A stretch of DNA of 64,000 bases from Pseudomonas zanjanensis (GCF_014268745.2 NZ_JABWRB020000002.1:434001-498000); one strand, 5' to 3'. Counted from the first letter of the stretch, positions 42,946 to 51,761 are shown. Notes: generated by a model from the sequence alone, not told the origin. Program-made: numbers and translations.

Positions 42946-44156
42946 TGAGCAAACTTATGGATTGGGTTGATGCGCGCTTTCCCGCGACCAAAATGTGGGA
43001 AGACCATCTCAGCAAGTACTACGCCCCGAAGAACTTCAACTTCTTCTACTTCTTTGGCTCCCTGGCGCTGCTCGTTCTGGTCAACCAGATCGTCACCGGT
43101 GTCTGGCTGACCATGAGCTACACCCCGTCGGCGGAAGAAGCGTTCGCCTCCGTCGAATACATCATGCGCGACGTCGAGTACGGCTCGATCCTGCGTCTGC
43201 TGCACTCCACCGGCGCTTCGGCGTTCTTCATCGTGGTCTACCTGCACATGTTCCGTGGCTTGCTCTACGGTTCGTACCAGAAGCCTCGTGAGCTAGTGTG
43301 GGTCTTCGGCATGCTGATCTACCTGGCGCTGATGGCCGAGGCCTTTATGGGCTACCTGCTGCCGTGGGGCCAGATGTCCTACTGGGGTGCCCAGGTGATC
43401 ATCTCGCTGTTCGGTGCGATCCCGGTCATCGGCGACGACCTGACCCAATGGATCCGTGGTGACTACCTGATCTCGGGTATCACCTTGAACCGCTTTTTCG
43501 CCTTGCATGTCGTGGCCCTGCCGATCGTGATCCTCGGCCTGGTGGTGCTGCACATCCTCGCGCTGCACGAAGTCGGTTCGAACAACCCGGATGGCGTGGA
43601 TATCAAGAAGCACAAGGACGAGAACGGCGTACCGCTGGATGGCATCGCCTTCCACCCGTACTACACCGTGAAAGACATCGTCGGCGTGGTGGTCTTCCTG
43701 TTCATCTTCTGCTCCATCGTATTCTTCTTCCCGGAAATGGGCGGTTACTTCCTCGAGAAGCCGAACTTCGAGCAGGCGAACGCATTCAAGACCCCTGAGC
43801 ACATTGCCCCGGTCTGGTACTTCACGCCGTTCTACGCGATTCTGCGGGCGATCCCGGACAAGCTGCTGGGTGTTATCGCCATGGGCGCGGCCATCGCCGT
43901 GCTGTTCGTCCTGCCGTGGCTGGACCGCAGCCCCGTCAAGTCGATGCGCTACAAAGGCTGGCTGAGCAAGATCTGGCTCGTGGTGTTCTGCGTCTCGTTC
44001 GTGATCCTGGGCGTGCTGGGCGTACTGGCACCGACACCGGGCCGGACGCTGCTGTCGCAGGTCTGCACCTTCCTGTATTTCGCCTACTTCATTTTGATGC
44101 CGTTCTACACCAGGCTCGAGAAGACCAAACCGGTTCCGGAAAGGGTGACTGGCTGA
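42945..44156 (+). CDS. petB: Cytochrome b subunit of the bc1 complex
   Basis: A 403-residue membrane protein with about eight helices and the two heme b sites of bc1 cytochrome b. Visible blocks include LLHSTGASAFFIVVYLHMFR, YLLPWGQMSYWGAQVI and HILALHEVGSNNPDG. It oxidises and reduces quinone at Qo and Qi. ATG at 42945 overlaps the petA stop by one base; the GTG three bases earlier is not needed. The stop overlaps the petC ATG in the same way. Confidence 0.97.
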   Translation: MSKLMDWVDARFPATKMWEDHLSKYYAPKNFNFFYFFGSLALLVLVNQIVTGVWLTMSYTPSAEEAFASVEYIMRDVEYGSILRLLHSTGASAFFIVVYLHMFRGLLYGSYQKPRELVWVFGMLIYLALMAEAFMGYLLPWGQMSYWGAQVIISLFGAIPVIGDDLTQWIRGDYLISGITLNRFFALHVVALPIVILGLVVLHILALHEVGSNNPDGVDIKKHKDENGVPLDGIAFHPYYTVKDIVGVVVFLFIFCSIVFFFPEMGGYFLEKPNFEQANAFKTPEHIAPVWYFTPFYAILRAIPDKLLGVIAMGAAIAVLFVLPWLDRSPVKSMRYKGWLSKIWLVVFCVSFVILGVLGVLAPTPGRTLLSQVCTFLYFAYFILMPFYTRLEKTKPVPERVTG

Positions 44157-44938
44157 TGAAAAAGCTATTTGCTGTACTGATTCTTGCTGCTATGCCTGTA
44201 CTGTCCTTCGCGGCTGAACACGGTGGCCCGGAGCTCGAAAAAGTCGACATCGACGTTTCCGACAAAGCGGCCATGCAGGACGGCGCCCGTACGTTCGCCA
44301 ACTACTGCATGGGTTGCCACAGTGCCAAGTTCCAGCGCTACGAGCGTGTTGCCGATGACCTGGGCATCCCTCATGAGCTGATGCTCGAGAAGCTGGTGTT
44401 CACCGGTGCCAAGCTGGGTGACCACATGAACATCGGCATGCAGCCGGCGGACGCCAAGACCTGGTTCGGCGCCGCGCCGCCGGACCTGACGCTGGTTGCC
44501 CGTGTGCGTGGCACCGACTGGCTTTACGGCTACCTGCGCTCGTTCTACGAAGATCCTTCGCGTCCATGGGGCGTGAACAACAAGGTCTTCCCGAACGTCG
44601 GCATGCCTAACGTTCTGGTCGGCCTCCAAGGTCGCCAGGTGGTAGGCTGCAAACAGGTCCAGATCGTTGAAGACGGTAAAAAGCAATTCGATCCGCTGAC
44701 CGGCTCCGCGTTGACTCACGAAGCTTGCGACCAACTGACCGTATTGCCGAATACCGGCAGCCTGACCTCGGAGCAGTTTGACGAGAAGGTCAAGAACCTG
44801 GTGACCTTCCTGGCCTACTCGGCCAACCCGGTGAAGCTGGAACATCAGCGCATCGGTACCTATGTATTGCTGTACCTGGCGTTCTTCTTCGTATTCGCTT
44901 ACCTGCTCAAGCGTGAATACTGGAAAGACGTGCATTGA
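44156..44938 (+). CDS. petC: Cytochrome c1 subunit of the bc1 complex
   Basis: A 260-residue cytochrome c1. A Sec signal peptide covers about 1-19 (cleavage near SFA/AEHGG). The covalent heme motif is CMGCH at 51-55, and a likely axial Met lies in FPNVGMPNVLVGLQG. A C-terminal helix (YVLLYLAFFFVFAYLL) anchors it with the heme domain in the periplasm. It receives electrons from the Rieske protein. Third and last gene of petABC. Confidence 0.97.
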   Translation: MKKLFAVLILAAMPVLSFAAEHGGPELEKVDIDVSDKAAMQDGARTFANYCMGCHSAKFQRYERVADDLGIPHELMLEKLVFTGAKLGDHMNIGMQPADAKTWFGAAPPDLTLVARVRGTDWLYGYLRSFYEDPSRPWGVNNKVFPNVGMPNVLVGLQGRQVVGCKQVQIVEDGKKQFDPLTGSALTHEACDQLTVLPNTGSLTSEQFDEKVKNLVTFLAYSANPVKLEHQRIGTYVLLYLAFFFVFAYLLKREYWKDVH

Positions 44939-45026
44939 TAAAGCTGTAAGCCATTGCTGTTAATCGTGCGCGCCCAAGGGCGTCTCTGAAAATGTAACGA
45001 GCCTGGCCAGCCAGGTGTTACGGGAG

Positions 45027-45059
45027 GCGCCCTCTGGGCGCGCTCGCTTTTCCGTTTTT
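45027..45059 (+). terminator. Possible terminator between petC and sspA
   Basis: GCGCCC and GGGCGC form a perfect short stem with a 3-nt loop, followed by a mixed T-rich stretch (gctcgcttttccgttttt). A GCCTGGC/GCCAGGT stem lies just before it at 45001-45017. The T tract is interrupted, so it may only attenuate. Confidence 0.4.
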
Positions 45060-45089
45060 CAATAATTTCAACAAGCGAGGAGGATCGCC

Positions 45090-45707
45090 ATGGGCGTGAC
45101 CAATCGGTTGGCCTGTTACTCCGACCCCGCCGACCACTATTCCCACCGGGTACGCATCGTACTGGCAGAGAAGGGTGTCAGCGCCGAGATCATTTACGTC
45201 GAAGCGGGCCGTCAGCCGCCGAAGCTGATCGAGGTGAACCCTTACGGCAGCCTGCCCACCTTGGTCGATCGTGACCTGGCGTTGTGGGAGTCGACTGTGG
45301 TGATGGAATATTTGGATGAGCGTTATCCGCATCCACCTTTACTGCCGGTTTATCCTGTCGCGCGTGCCAACAGCCGTTTGCTGATCCATCGCATCCAGCG
45401 TGACTGGTGCGGGTTGGTGGACTTGATCCTGGATTCCCGGACCAAGGAGCCGGCGCGGGTCGTGGCGCGCAAGGAATTGCGTGAAAGCCTGACAGGCGTA
45501 TCGCCGCTGTTCGTCGACAAGCCGTTTTTCCTCAGTGAGGAACAAAGTCTGGTGGATTGCTGCCTATTGCCCATACTCTGGCGTTTGCCGATTCTGGGTA
45601 TCGAACTGCCGCGGCCTGCCAAGCCGCTGCTTGATTATATGGAGCGCCAATTTGCGCGTGAGGCATTCCAGGCGAGTCTGTCTGGTGTCGAACGCGACAT
45701 GCGCTAA
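45090..45707 (+). CDS. sspA: Stringent starvation protein A
   Basis: A 205-residue protein with a glutathione S-transferase fold. The N-terminal thioredoxin-like part is LACYSDPADHYSHRVRIVLA, followed by NPYGSLPTLVDRDLALWEST and an all-helical C-terminal domain. SspA binds RNA polymerase and alters transcription under starvation and stress; it lacks true GST activity. A strong GAGGAGG site precedes the ATG. sspB starts 16 nt downstream, the standard pair. Confidence 0.95.
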   Translation: MGVTNRLACYSDPADHYSHRVRIVLAEKGVSAEIIYVEAGRQPPKLIEVNPYGSLPTLVDRDLALWESTVVMEYLDERYPHPPLLPVYPVARANSRLLIHRIQRDWCGLVDLILDSRTKEPARVVARKELRESLTGVSPLFVDKPFFLSEEQSLVDCCLLPILWRLPILGIELPRPAKPLLDYMERQFAREAFQASLSGVERDMR

Positions 45708-45723
45708 GGCTTAGGGAGCCGCT

Positions 45724-46137
45724 ATGAACTCCAGTCGACCTTATCTGGTCCGCGCGCTCTATGAGTGGATTGTGGACAACGATTGCACCCCGCACATGCT
45801 GGTCAATGCCGAGTTTCCGTCGGTGCAGGTGCCGCAGGGTTTTGCCAATGACGGGCAGATTGTCCTGAACGTGTCGCCAGCCGCCGTGCGTCATTTGCAC
45901 ATGGATAACGACGCTGTCAGTTTCGAAGGGCGCTTCGGTGGTGTGCCGCATACCCTGTACGTGCCTGTTGCTGCGATCCTGGGCATTTATGCCCGGGAGA
46001 ATGGCCAGGGCATGGTGTTCGAGCTGGAAGCGCCGCTGGACGGTGAGGAAGAGTTCGAGCCGGATGATGATTTGCCGCCACCGGATGACGAGCCGCCGCG
46101 TCCTAGCGGGCGGCCGAGTTTGAAAGTGGTGAAGTAG
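45724..46137 (+). CDS. sspB: Stringent starvation protein B, ClpXP adaptor
   Basis: A 137-residue SspB. The folded substrate-binding part (about 1-110) begins MNSSRPYLVRALYEWIVDND, and the acidic proline-rich tail ends RPSGRPSLKVVK, the segment that docks on ClpX. SspB delivers ssrA-tagged proteins to ClpXP. The acidic linker (EEFEPDDDLPPPDDEPP) is typical. It is the last gene before a terminator and a large repeat region. Confidence 0.95.
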   Translation: MNSSRPYLVRALYEWIVDNDCTPHMLVNAEFPSVQVPQGFANDGQIVLNVSPAAVRHLHMDNDAVSFEGRFGGVPHTLYVPVAAILGIYARENGQGMVFELEAPLDGEEEFEPDDDLPPPDDEPPRPSGRPSLKVVK

Positions 46138-46193
46138 GTTGTAGATAAGTGCCAGTCACTGATCGTGTGAAAGTCTGCAGCTTGGTTAAGAAA

Positions 46194-46225
46194 ATGCCTG
46201 TGTCGTGAGATGCGGGCATTTTTTT
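46194..46225 (+). terminator. Rho-independent terminator of sspAB
   Basis: ATGCCTG and CGGGCAT pair (one wobble) and are followed by a run of T. It lies about 57 nt after the sspB stop codon. Confidence 0.75.
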
Positions 46226-46304
46226 GTGTCGTGGTTTTATGTGTATATCCGTTTCTGCGGTAACGCGTGCTTATGGTTCCGTTCTTACAACCATCCCTTT
46301 CAAG

Positions 46305-46770
46305 GTCCTGTGGGAGCGGGCTTGCTCGCGAAGAGGCCGGCAAGCCCAGCATCCATTTGACTGAACCACCGCCATCGCGAGCAGGCTCGCTCCCACATTC
46401 AACCTCCAGTGAACACAAAATTCATATCCAACACAGAACCCCTTGGGAGCGAGCCTGCTCGCGAAGAGGCCGGCAAGCCCCGCATCCATTTGACTGAACC
46501 ACCGCCATCGCGAGCAGGCTCGCTCCCACATCCAACCTCCAGTGAACACAAAATTCATATCCAACACAGAACCCCTGTGGGAGCGAGCCTGCTCGCGAAG
46601 AGGCCGACAAGCCCAGTATCCATTTGACTGAACCATCGCCATCGCGAGCAGGCTCGCTCCCACATTCAACCTCCAGTGAATACAAAATTCATATCCAACA
46701 CAGAACCCCTGTGGGAGCGGGCTTGCTCGCGATGAGGTCAGTAAACCCAACATCCATGTGACTGAGTTAC
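46305..46770. repeat. Tandem array of REP-pair units, about 134 bp each
   Basis: The string tgggagc starting a REP copy recurs at 46311, 46444, 46578 and 46712, i.e. every 133-134 bp. Each unit holds a forward REP, a spacer (aggccggcaagccc...tccatttgactgaacca), an inverted REP and a linker (ttcaacctccagtgaacaca...tccaacacagaacccc). Three units are complete; the fourth decays after its first half. Units differ by only a few bases. Open frames across it on both strands are artefacts of the repeat. Confidence 0.9.
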
Positions 46771-46930
46771 CGCCTTCGCGGCGGCCCGCGGAGCAATGCC
46801 ATCGTTCAGGCATGCCGAGCCTAGGCGAGGCGCCGAGTGGTGGGGCAGAAGCGCTTTGGTTACTTTCGACTGGGCCGGCTTCCGGGCTTCTCGAAAGTGA
46901 CCCGCCGTCAGGGCGGAACCCTAAGCGGCC
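46770..46930. repeat. Pseudomonas-type intergenic repeat element next to the REP array
   Basis: Contains tcttctcgaaagtgacccgc and gtcagggcggaaccctaagc, strings I recognise as part of a dispersed intergenic element of pseudomonads (gaaagtgac plus a complementary gggcggaacc segment). No coding potential is evident. It occupies the gap between the REP array and the dolP terminator. Confidence 0.5.
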
Positions 46931-46983
46931 GTTATCGCAGCAATGGATATACACACCGACCCACCAGCCCCAAAACGAAGCCA

Positions 46984-47021
46984 TAAAAAAACGGCGCCTT
47001 CCTTTCCAGGAAAAGCGCCGT
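46984..47021 (-). terminator. Rho-independent terminator of the lpoA-yraN-gmhA-dolP operon
   Basis: Read on the minus strand, ACGGCGC and GCGCCGT form the stem and are followed by seven T. It lies 20 nt beyond the dolP stop codon. Confidence 0.85.
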
Positions 47022-47040
47022 TCGTGTACCAGCATCTATA

Positions 47041-47619
47041 TCAGTCAATGTACTCAAACAACTTCACAATCTTCTGCACCCCGGACACACCCTGCACCAG
47101 ATTGGTCGCCTGCGCCGCTTCCTGCTTGGTCAGCAACCCCAGCAGATACACGATGCCATTCTCAGTCACAACCTTGATGCGCGAACCAGGGATGCTGGCG
47201 TCGGTGAGCATCTGCGTCTTGATCTTGGTGGTCAGCCAGGCATCGTTCTGGCGCGCCAGCAGCGAAGAAGGCTGCAGAACCTGAAGCTCGTTATGCACAG
47301 TCTTGACCCGCTGCACAGCGCTGGCTTCCTGTTCGGCCTTGGCCTTGAGGTCGGCGCGTGGGGTCTGGCCGGCCAGCAAGACGACACCGTTGAAGCTGGT
47401 GACGACGATGTGCGAGTTGTTGTCCAGGTCCGGATCGGCCTTGGCGATGTTCACGCCGACCTTGGTTTCAATCAGGGAGTCGTCGATCTTGCTGCCGAAG
47501 GTGCGGGTGCCGCGGTCATCTTCAATCGGCTTTTCCCGGCTGGCGTTAACCACCGATGTGCAGCCGCTGATGCCGAGGCACAGGGTCAGGGCCAGAAGGC
47601 CTAGGCGATTAGGGGTCAT
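47041..47619 (-). CDS. dolP: BON-domain outer-membrane lipoprotein DolP (YraP)
   Basis: A 192-residue lipoprotein: signal peptide with lipobox ISGC and acylated Cys at residue 20. Two BON domains follow (about 47-115 and 125-190; VVTSFNGVVLLAGQTPRADL and VVTENGIVYLLGLLTKQEAA). DolP supports outer-membrane integrity and division-site functions in enterobacteria. Its ATG overlaps the gmhA stop by 4 nt. It is the last gene of the minus-strand envelope operon and ends near a strong terminator. Confidence 0.93.
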   Translation of the reverse strand: MTPNRLGLLALTLCLGISGCTSVVNASREKPIEDDRGTRTFGSKIDDSLIETKVGVNIAKADPDLDNNSHIVVTSFNGVVLLAGQTPRADLKAKAEQEASAVQRVKTVHNELQVLQPSSLLARQNDAWLTTKIKTQMLTDASIPGSRIKVVTENGIVYLLGLLTKQEAAQATNLVQGVSGVQKIVKLFEYID

Positions 47620-48209
47620 TCTTCACTCCCGAACAGTTGGCTGTCGATCAAGTCGCAAAGGCAGTGGATCGCCAGCAGGTGGACTTCCTGGATACGTGCG
47701 GTGACATTGGCCGGTACGCGGATCTCGACGTCTTCGGGCAATAGCAGTGACGCCATGCCGCCGCCGTCACGACCGGTCAATGCTACGACAATCATTTCGC
47801 GATCATGTGCGGCCTGGATCGCTTGAATAATGTTGGCCGAGTTGCCGCTGGTGGAAATCGCCAGCAGGACATCGCCGGGTTGGCCGAGGGCGCGGATCTG
47901 TTTGGAGAAGACTTCGTTGTAGCTGTAGTCGTTGGCGATCGAGGTAATCGTCGAGCTGTCGGTGGTCAGGGCGATTGCCGGCAGGCTCGGGCGTTCGCGC
48001 TCGAAGCGGTTGAGCAGTTCCGAGGAGAAGTGCTGGGCGTCGCCGGCCGAGCCGCCGTTGCCGCACGAAAGCATCTTGCCCTCGTTGAGCAAGGCGTTGA
48101 CCATCACTTGGCTGGCTTGCTCGATGTGCGGTGCAAGTACGTCCATCGCCTGTTGCTTGGTGTCGATACTGGCCTGAAAAAGCTGGCGAATTCGCGATTG
48201 CATGTCCAT
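47616..48209 (-). CDS. gmhA: Phosphoheptose isomerase / DiaA-like SIS protein
   Basis: A 197-residue SIS-domain protein. Substrate-binding blocks CGNGGSAGDAQHFSSELLNR (from about residue 49) and ISTSGNSANIIQAIQAAH are those of GmhA, which converts sedoheptulose 7-phosphate to heptose phosphate for LPS core. In this chromosomal context (yraN upstream, dolP downstream) E. coli carries diaA, a paralogue that binds DnaA, so that role is the main alternative. The start MDMQSRIRQLF is taken at 48209. Confidence 0.88.
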   Translation of the reverse strand: MDMQSRIRQLFQASIDTKQQAMDVLAPHIEQASQVMVNALLNEGKMLSCGNGGSAGDAQHFSSELLNRFERERPSLPAIALTTDSSTITSIANDYSYNEVFSKQIRALGQPGDVLLAISTSGNSANIIQAIQAAHDREMIVVALTGRDGGGMASLLLPEDVEIRVPANVTARIQEVHLLAIHCLCDLIDSQLFGSEE

Positions 48210-48311
48210 CTGTGTGACCTTAAGTAGCGCGACTTATCGGCACAAACATGTGCGGCGCGCAAAGCAAAGAGCAAAAAAGTTAGGTGAAGGTGTCCGGCTC
48301 AGCATGGGCGC

Positions 48312-48674
48312 TCAACTGTCGAAGGCGTTCTGCAGCCAGTTCAACTGGTCGGCGTTACTGTCGATGGCAACCACGTCGAAGCGGCAGGGATGATCGGCCC
48401 AGCGAGACTCGCGTTGCAGGAAGTACTGCGCGGCGAAAATCAACTTTTGGCGCTTGCGCCCGTCAATGCTGTCGAGCGCGCCACCCCATTGGGTATTTTT
48501 TCTATAGCGGACTTCGACGAATACTACTGTATCGCCGTCAAGCATGACCAGATCAAGCTCGCCACGTTTACACAACCAGTTCTGCGCCAGCAGCCGCAGG
48601 CCGTGTTGCTCGAGATGCGCGAGGGCCTGGCCCTCGGCATCCCGTCCGCTTTGCTGGCGTGATCGGTCAGGCAT
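48312..48674 (-). CDS. yraN: YraN family (UPF0102) predicted endonuclease-like protein
   Basis: A 120-residue UPF0102 protein beginning MPDRSRQQSGRDAEGQALAH. The restriction-endonuclease-like core motif is GELDLVMLDGDTVVFVEVRY, with the Glu/Asp-x-x pattern of PD-(D/E)XK folds. Biological role is not established. ATG at 48674 overlaps the lpoA stop as TAATG; the longer upstream frame is a shadow of lpoA. About 100 nt separate it from gmhA. Confidence 0.92.
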   Translation of the reverse strand: MPDRSRQQSGRDAEGQALAHLEQHGLRLLAQNWLCKRGELDLVMLDGDTVVFVEVRYRKNTQWGGALDSIDGRKRQKLIFAAQYFLQRESRWADHPCRFDVVAIDSNADQLNWLQNAFDS

Positions 48675-50485
48675 TAGCGCTGGGTGTCCGGCAGGCGCTG
48701 CACCTGGCCATTGACGAACTCGGCCCAGGGCAGTTGACGCTGTACGCGCTGGGTGGGAGATACGGCCAGGCTGCCCGACAGGCCTTCGATGCGGCTGTCC
48801 GGCAACGTCTTGAGCTGGCCCAGGCGCGGCGCCAGGCGATAGGCGTCCGCCCCCATCGCGTACAACCGACCCAGGCTGCCACCCGCCTGGGGCCACTGCG
48901 CGGTGACCTGCTTGCGCAACGGGTCATTGGCGTCGAGCAGCCAGGGGGTTTCACAGAAGCGGATGCCGCTCATGTCGTTGTACTGGTTCTGGTCGCCGCT
49001 GGCGCTGAACACCGAGGACGTTGCGTAGACCGGCACGTCGCCGGCGTACTGGAAGTTCAGGGTCGGCTTGATCTGCTGGGCCTGCTGCGGTGTCGAGGCA
49101 AGGAAGATGAACTCGATGTCCTGGCGACGGGACGGCTGGGCCGCGACCGTGGTGCCGACGGTGTTTTGCAGGCTCTTGGCGCGACCTTCGCTCTGGCGCA
49201 ACTGGAACATGTCGGCGATCTGCTGGGCCAGTTGGACCGGCTGGTCGACACGTTCGATGGCGACGATGGTGCCGCCGTTGGCCTGCCAGTCCTGGCTGAA
49301 GGCCTTGAGCACGCGATCGCCCCATTCGCCCTTCGGTACCATGACGGCGGCGCGGTGCAGGCCATCGGCACGGGCGCGGCGGGACACTTCGCGGGCTTCA
49401 TCCTCAGGCGCCAGGCCGAACTGGAACAGTTGCGGTGGCCCTTGTTCGCCTTCGCTGTAGTTCAGTGCCAGGGTAGTGATCGGCAATTGCGGGCGGGTGC
49501 TGATCTGCTTGACCAGCGGTTTTTCCAGCGGGCCGATGACCAGTTGCACGCCGTCGGCCTGGGCCTTGCGATAGAACTCGTCCATGGAGGTCAGGCTGGC
49601 GCTGTCATAGAACTGGATGCTTGGCGGCGTCTGCCCGGCCTGCTGGGCCTGGTAGTGGGCAGCCATGAAGCCCTCGCGCAAGGCCTTGGCAACCGCGGCC
49701 AACTGGCCATTCTGTGGCAGCAGCAGGGCGATCTTGCTCAGTGGCTGGCTGGCCAGTTCCTTGAGCTTGACCAGGGGTGTCGGCAGTTGGAGGGCGGCAG
49801 GGTGCTTCGGGTTCTGTTCGCGCCAGTGGTCGATGGCCGCCTGCTGCTGTTCCAGGGTCCCAGCGGTCTTGACGACTTGGGCCAGGCTCAGCCAGCCGCC
49901 GAGGTCGTCGGCGGAGGTGGGCTGCAACTGGTCGGTGGGCAGCGAGGCGATCAGCGACCAGATGGTTTCGTGGTTTTTCGCCGCGGCGTCGTTCTCCAGC
50001 AGGGGCGCAATGAAAATGCGCTCCTTGGCGGCGGCCAGGGTCTGGCCATCGGCCTCGAGGGCGCGGGCACGGACGGTGCCGGTGCGGACCTGCTGCTCCA
50101 CCGGCATTTCGCTCAGGTGTTGCAGGCTTGGATGGCTCAGGGCGGTCAGCGCAGCCTTGGGCTGGTTGCGGGTCATTGCCAGTTCAGCCGACAGCGTGCT
50201 GGCGAAAATCTGCTGGCCGGGCTTGAGTTGCTCCATCGGCACTTGTTGCAGGATCTGTGCGGACTGGCCGGCATTGCCCTGGCGGTAGGCCAGGTCTGCG
50301 GCGCTCAGGCGCAGCAGGGCGGCTTTTTCCGGGTTTTTGCTTTGGGTGGCCTGTTCGAGCAGTTGCTCGATACTGGCATCCGGGGTCCGTGGGAGTTCGC
50401 CAAGGCTGGACGAGGGCGAGCTGGCGCAAGCCGCCAGGAGGGCAGCGAGGCAGAGGGCGGAGAGCAGCCGCAGGCAAGCGATCAT
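48674..50485 (-). CDS. lpoA: LpoA, outer-membrane lipoprotein activator of PBP1a
   Basis: A 603-residue lipoprotein. The signal peptide ends in lipobox LLAAC with Cys20. An N-terminal TPR-like helical part (about 35-250) is followed by a periplasmic-binding-protein-like domain (KIALLLPQNGQLAAVAKALR, then VIGPLEKPLVKQIS). LpoA stimulates the peptidoglycan synthase PBP1a from the outer membrane. It heads the minus-strand operon with yraN, gmhA and dolP and is divergent from rsmI. A long open frame on the opposite strand is a shadow. Confidence 0.95.
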   Translation of the reverse strand: MIACLRLLSALCLAALLAACASSPSSSLGELPRTPDASIEQLLEQATQSKNPEKAALLRLSAADLAYRQGNAGQSAQILQQVPMEQLKPGQQIFASTLSAELAMTRNQPKAALTALSHPSLQHLSEMPVEQQVRTGTVRARALEADGQTLAAAKERIFIAPLLENDAAAKNHETIWSLIASLPTDQLQPTSADDLGGWLSLAQVVKTAGTLEQQQAAIDHWREQNPKHPAALQLPTPLVKLKELASQPLSKIALLLPQNGQLAAVAKALREGFMAAHYQAQQAGQTPPSIQFYDSASLTSMDEFYRKAQADGVQLVIGPLEKPLVKQISTRPQLPITTLALNYSEGEQGPPQLFQFGLAPEDEAREVSRRARADGLHRAAVMVPKGEWGDRVLKAFSQDWQANGGTIVAIERVDQPVQLAQQIADMFQLRQSEGRAKSLQNTVGTTVAAQPSRRQDIEFIFLASTPQQAQQIKPTLNFQYAGDVPVYATSSVFSASGDQNQYNDMSGIRFCETPWLLDANDPLRKQVTAQWPQAGGSLGRLYAMGADAYRLAPRLGQLKTLPDSRIEGLSGSLAVSPTQRVQRQLPWAEFVNGQVQRLPDTQR

Positions 50486-50638
50486 GTAAGTGTTCCTGAT
50501 ACGAGATCAAATTAGCGTCGAATTGTACCCAAGCACTGGCCGGGGCGCGATGTTAGTGGCGTGAATCGATCAATTTAGGTATTTCAAAGAGTGCGGCGCA
50601 GCACAAAAGACGCCACTCACTTGGTGGAAACACCAAAC

Positions 50639-50773
50639 CTGTGGCGAGGGGATTTATCCCCGTTGGGCTGCGCAGCGGCCCCAAAAAACGCAGTCTCGGT
50701 ATGTCAGGTTAAAGGGAGCCCAGCCTTCCGGGGGCTGCTGCGCAGCCCAACGGGGATAAATCCCCTCGCCACA
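50639..50773. repeat. REP inverted pair between lpoA and rsmI
   Basis: Arms gtggcgaggggatttatccc and gggataaatcccctcgccac, with inner gggctgcgcagc segments. The right arm ends about 6 nt before the likely -10 box of rsmI, so the repeat abuts and may shape that promoter. Confidence 0.87.
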
Positions 50774-50779
50774 ACACGC

Positions 50780-50785
50780 TACAAT
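50780..50785 (+). promoter_or_regulatory. Likely -10 box of the rsmI promoter
   Basis: TACAAT is a near-consensus -10 element. No good -35 is visible; the right REP arm lies where it should be. The box overlaps an in-frame ATG at 50784, which argues against that ATG as the real start of rsmI. Confidence 0.5.
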
Positions 50786-50816
50786 GGCGGTCTTTACCGA
50801 TCATGAGGTACGCGTT

Positions 50817-51689
50817 TTGACTGCTCCAGGTGCTTTGAATTCCGCTGCCGGCTCGCTTTATGTGGTGGCGACGCCCATCGGCAACCTGGACGATATCAGT
50901 GCCCGGGCGCTGAAAATCCTGCAGGAGGTCGCACTGATCGCGGCTGAAGACACGCGCCACTCCCAGCGCCTGCTGCAGCATTTCGGCATTTCCACGCCGT
51001 TGGCGGCCTGTCATGAACACAATGAGCGGGACGAAGGCAGTCGTTTTATTACTCGGCTGTTGGCGGGCGATAACGTTGCGCTGATTTCCGATGCCGGTAC
51101 GCCGCTGATTTCCGACCCCGGCTATCATCTGGTGCGCCAGGCCCGGGCGGCCGGCATCAGTGTGGTGCCTGTACCGGGAGCTTGCGCGTTGATCGCGGCG
51201 CTGTCGGCGGCAGGCCTGCCGTCGGACCGTTTCATTTTCGAGGGTTTCCTGCCGGCCAAGGCGGTGGGCCGGCGGGCGCGCCTGGAGGCTATAAAGGAGG
51301 AGCCGCGCACGCTGATCTTCTATGAGGCGCCACACCGCATCCTCGAATGCCTGCAAGACATGGAGCTGGTGTTCGGCCCCGAGCGCCAGGCGCTGTTGGC
51401 TCGTGAGTTGACCAAGACCTTTGAAACCCTCAAGGGCCTGCCGTTGGCCGAGTTGCGCGCCTTCGTCGAAAGCGACAGCAACCAGCAGCGCGGTGAGTGC
51501 GTCGTGCTGGTGGCGGGTTGGACGCCGCCGCAAAGCGAGGACGCCGTCAGCAGCGAGGCGATGCGCGTCCTGAACCTGCTGCTGGAGGAAATGCCCCTCA
51601 AGCGCGCCGCGGCGCTGGCGGCGCAGATCACCGGCGAGCGCAAGAATGTGCTGTACCAGGTCGCACTGGAAAAACAGAAAGACCAGTGA
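50817..51689 (+). CDS. rsmI: 16S rRNA (cytidine1402-2'-O)-methyltransferase RsmI
   Basis: A 290-residue tetrapyrrole-methylase-fold protein. SAM-binding and family motifs are VVATPIGNLDDISARALKIL near the N-terminus and ISDAGTPLISDPGYHLVRQA. RsmI 2'-O-methylates C1402 of 16S rRNA, with RsmH modifying the same base (rsmH lies 1.2 kb downstream). TTG at 50817 is chosen because GAGGT ends 7 nt upstream and gives MTAPGALNSAAG at the N-terminus. ATG at 50784 overlaps the TACAAT promoter box. Length fits E. coli RsmI (286 aa). Confidence 0.92.
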   Translation: MTAPGALNSAAGSLYVVATPIGNLDDISARALKILQEVALIAAEDTRHSQRLLQHFGISTPLAACHEHNERDEGSRFITRLLAGDNVALISDAGTPLISDPGYHLVRQARAAGISVVPVPGACALIAALSAAGLPSDRFIFEGFLPAKAVGRRARLEAIKEEPRTLIFYEAPHRILECLQDMELVFGPERQALLARELTKTFETLKGLPLAELRAFVESDSNQQRGECVVLVAGWTPPQSEDAVSSEAMRVLNLLLEEMPLKRAAALAAQITGERKNVLYQVALEKQKDQ

Positions 51690-51761
51690 AACCGGGACAC
51701 GGTGCTGGCCCGGGGCTTTTAGCGCTTGTTCTTCAAGCGCTCTACCGTTAACCTTCGCGGC

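Noticed and set aside
46305..46770. Regularly spaced repeats resembling a CRISPR array
   Set aside because: Units are about 134 bp, contain inverted REP arms, and the spacers are also repeated; no cas genes are near.
46271..47035. 254-codon minus-strand frame with internal peptide repeats across the sspB-dolP gap
   Set aside because: The repeated peptide is a translation of the REP array; there is no family match or initiation signal.
48659..50515. 618-codon open frame on the plus strand opposite lpoA
   Set aside because: It mirrors a well-recognised lipoprotein gene; its text is the Leu/Gly/Ala-rich product expected opposite GC-rich codons, with no motif or ribosome site.
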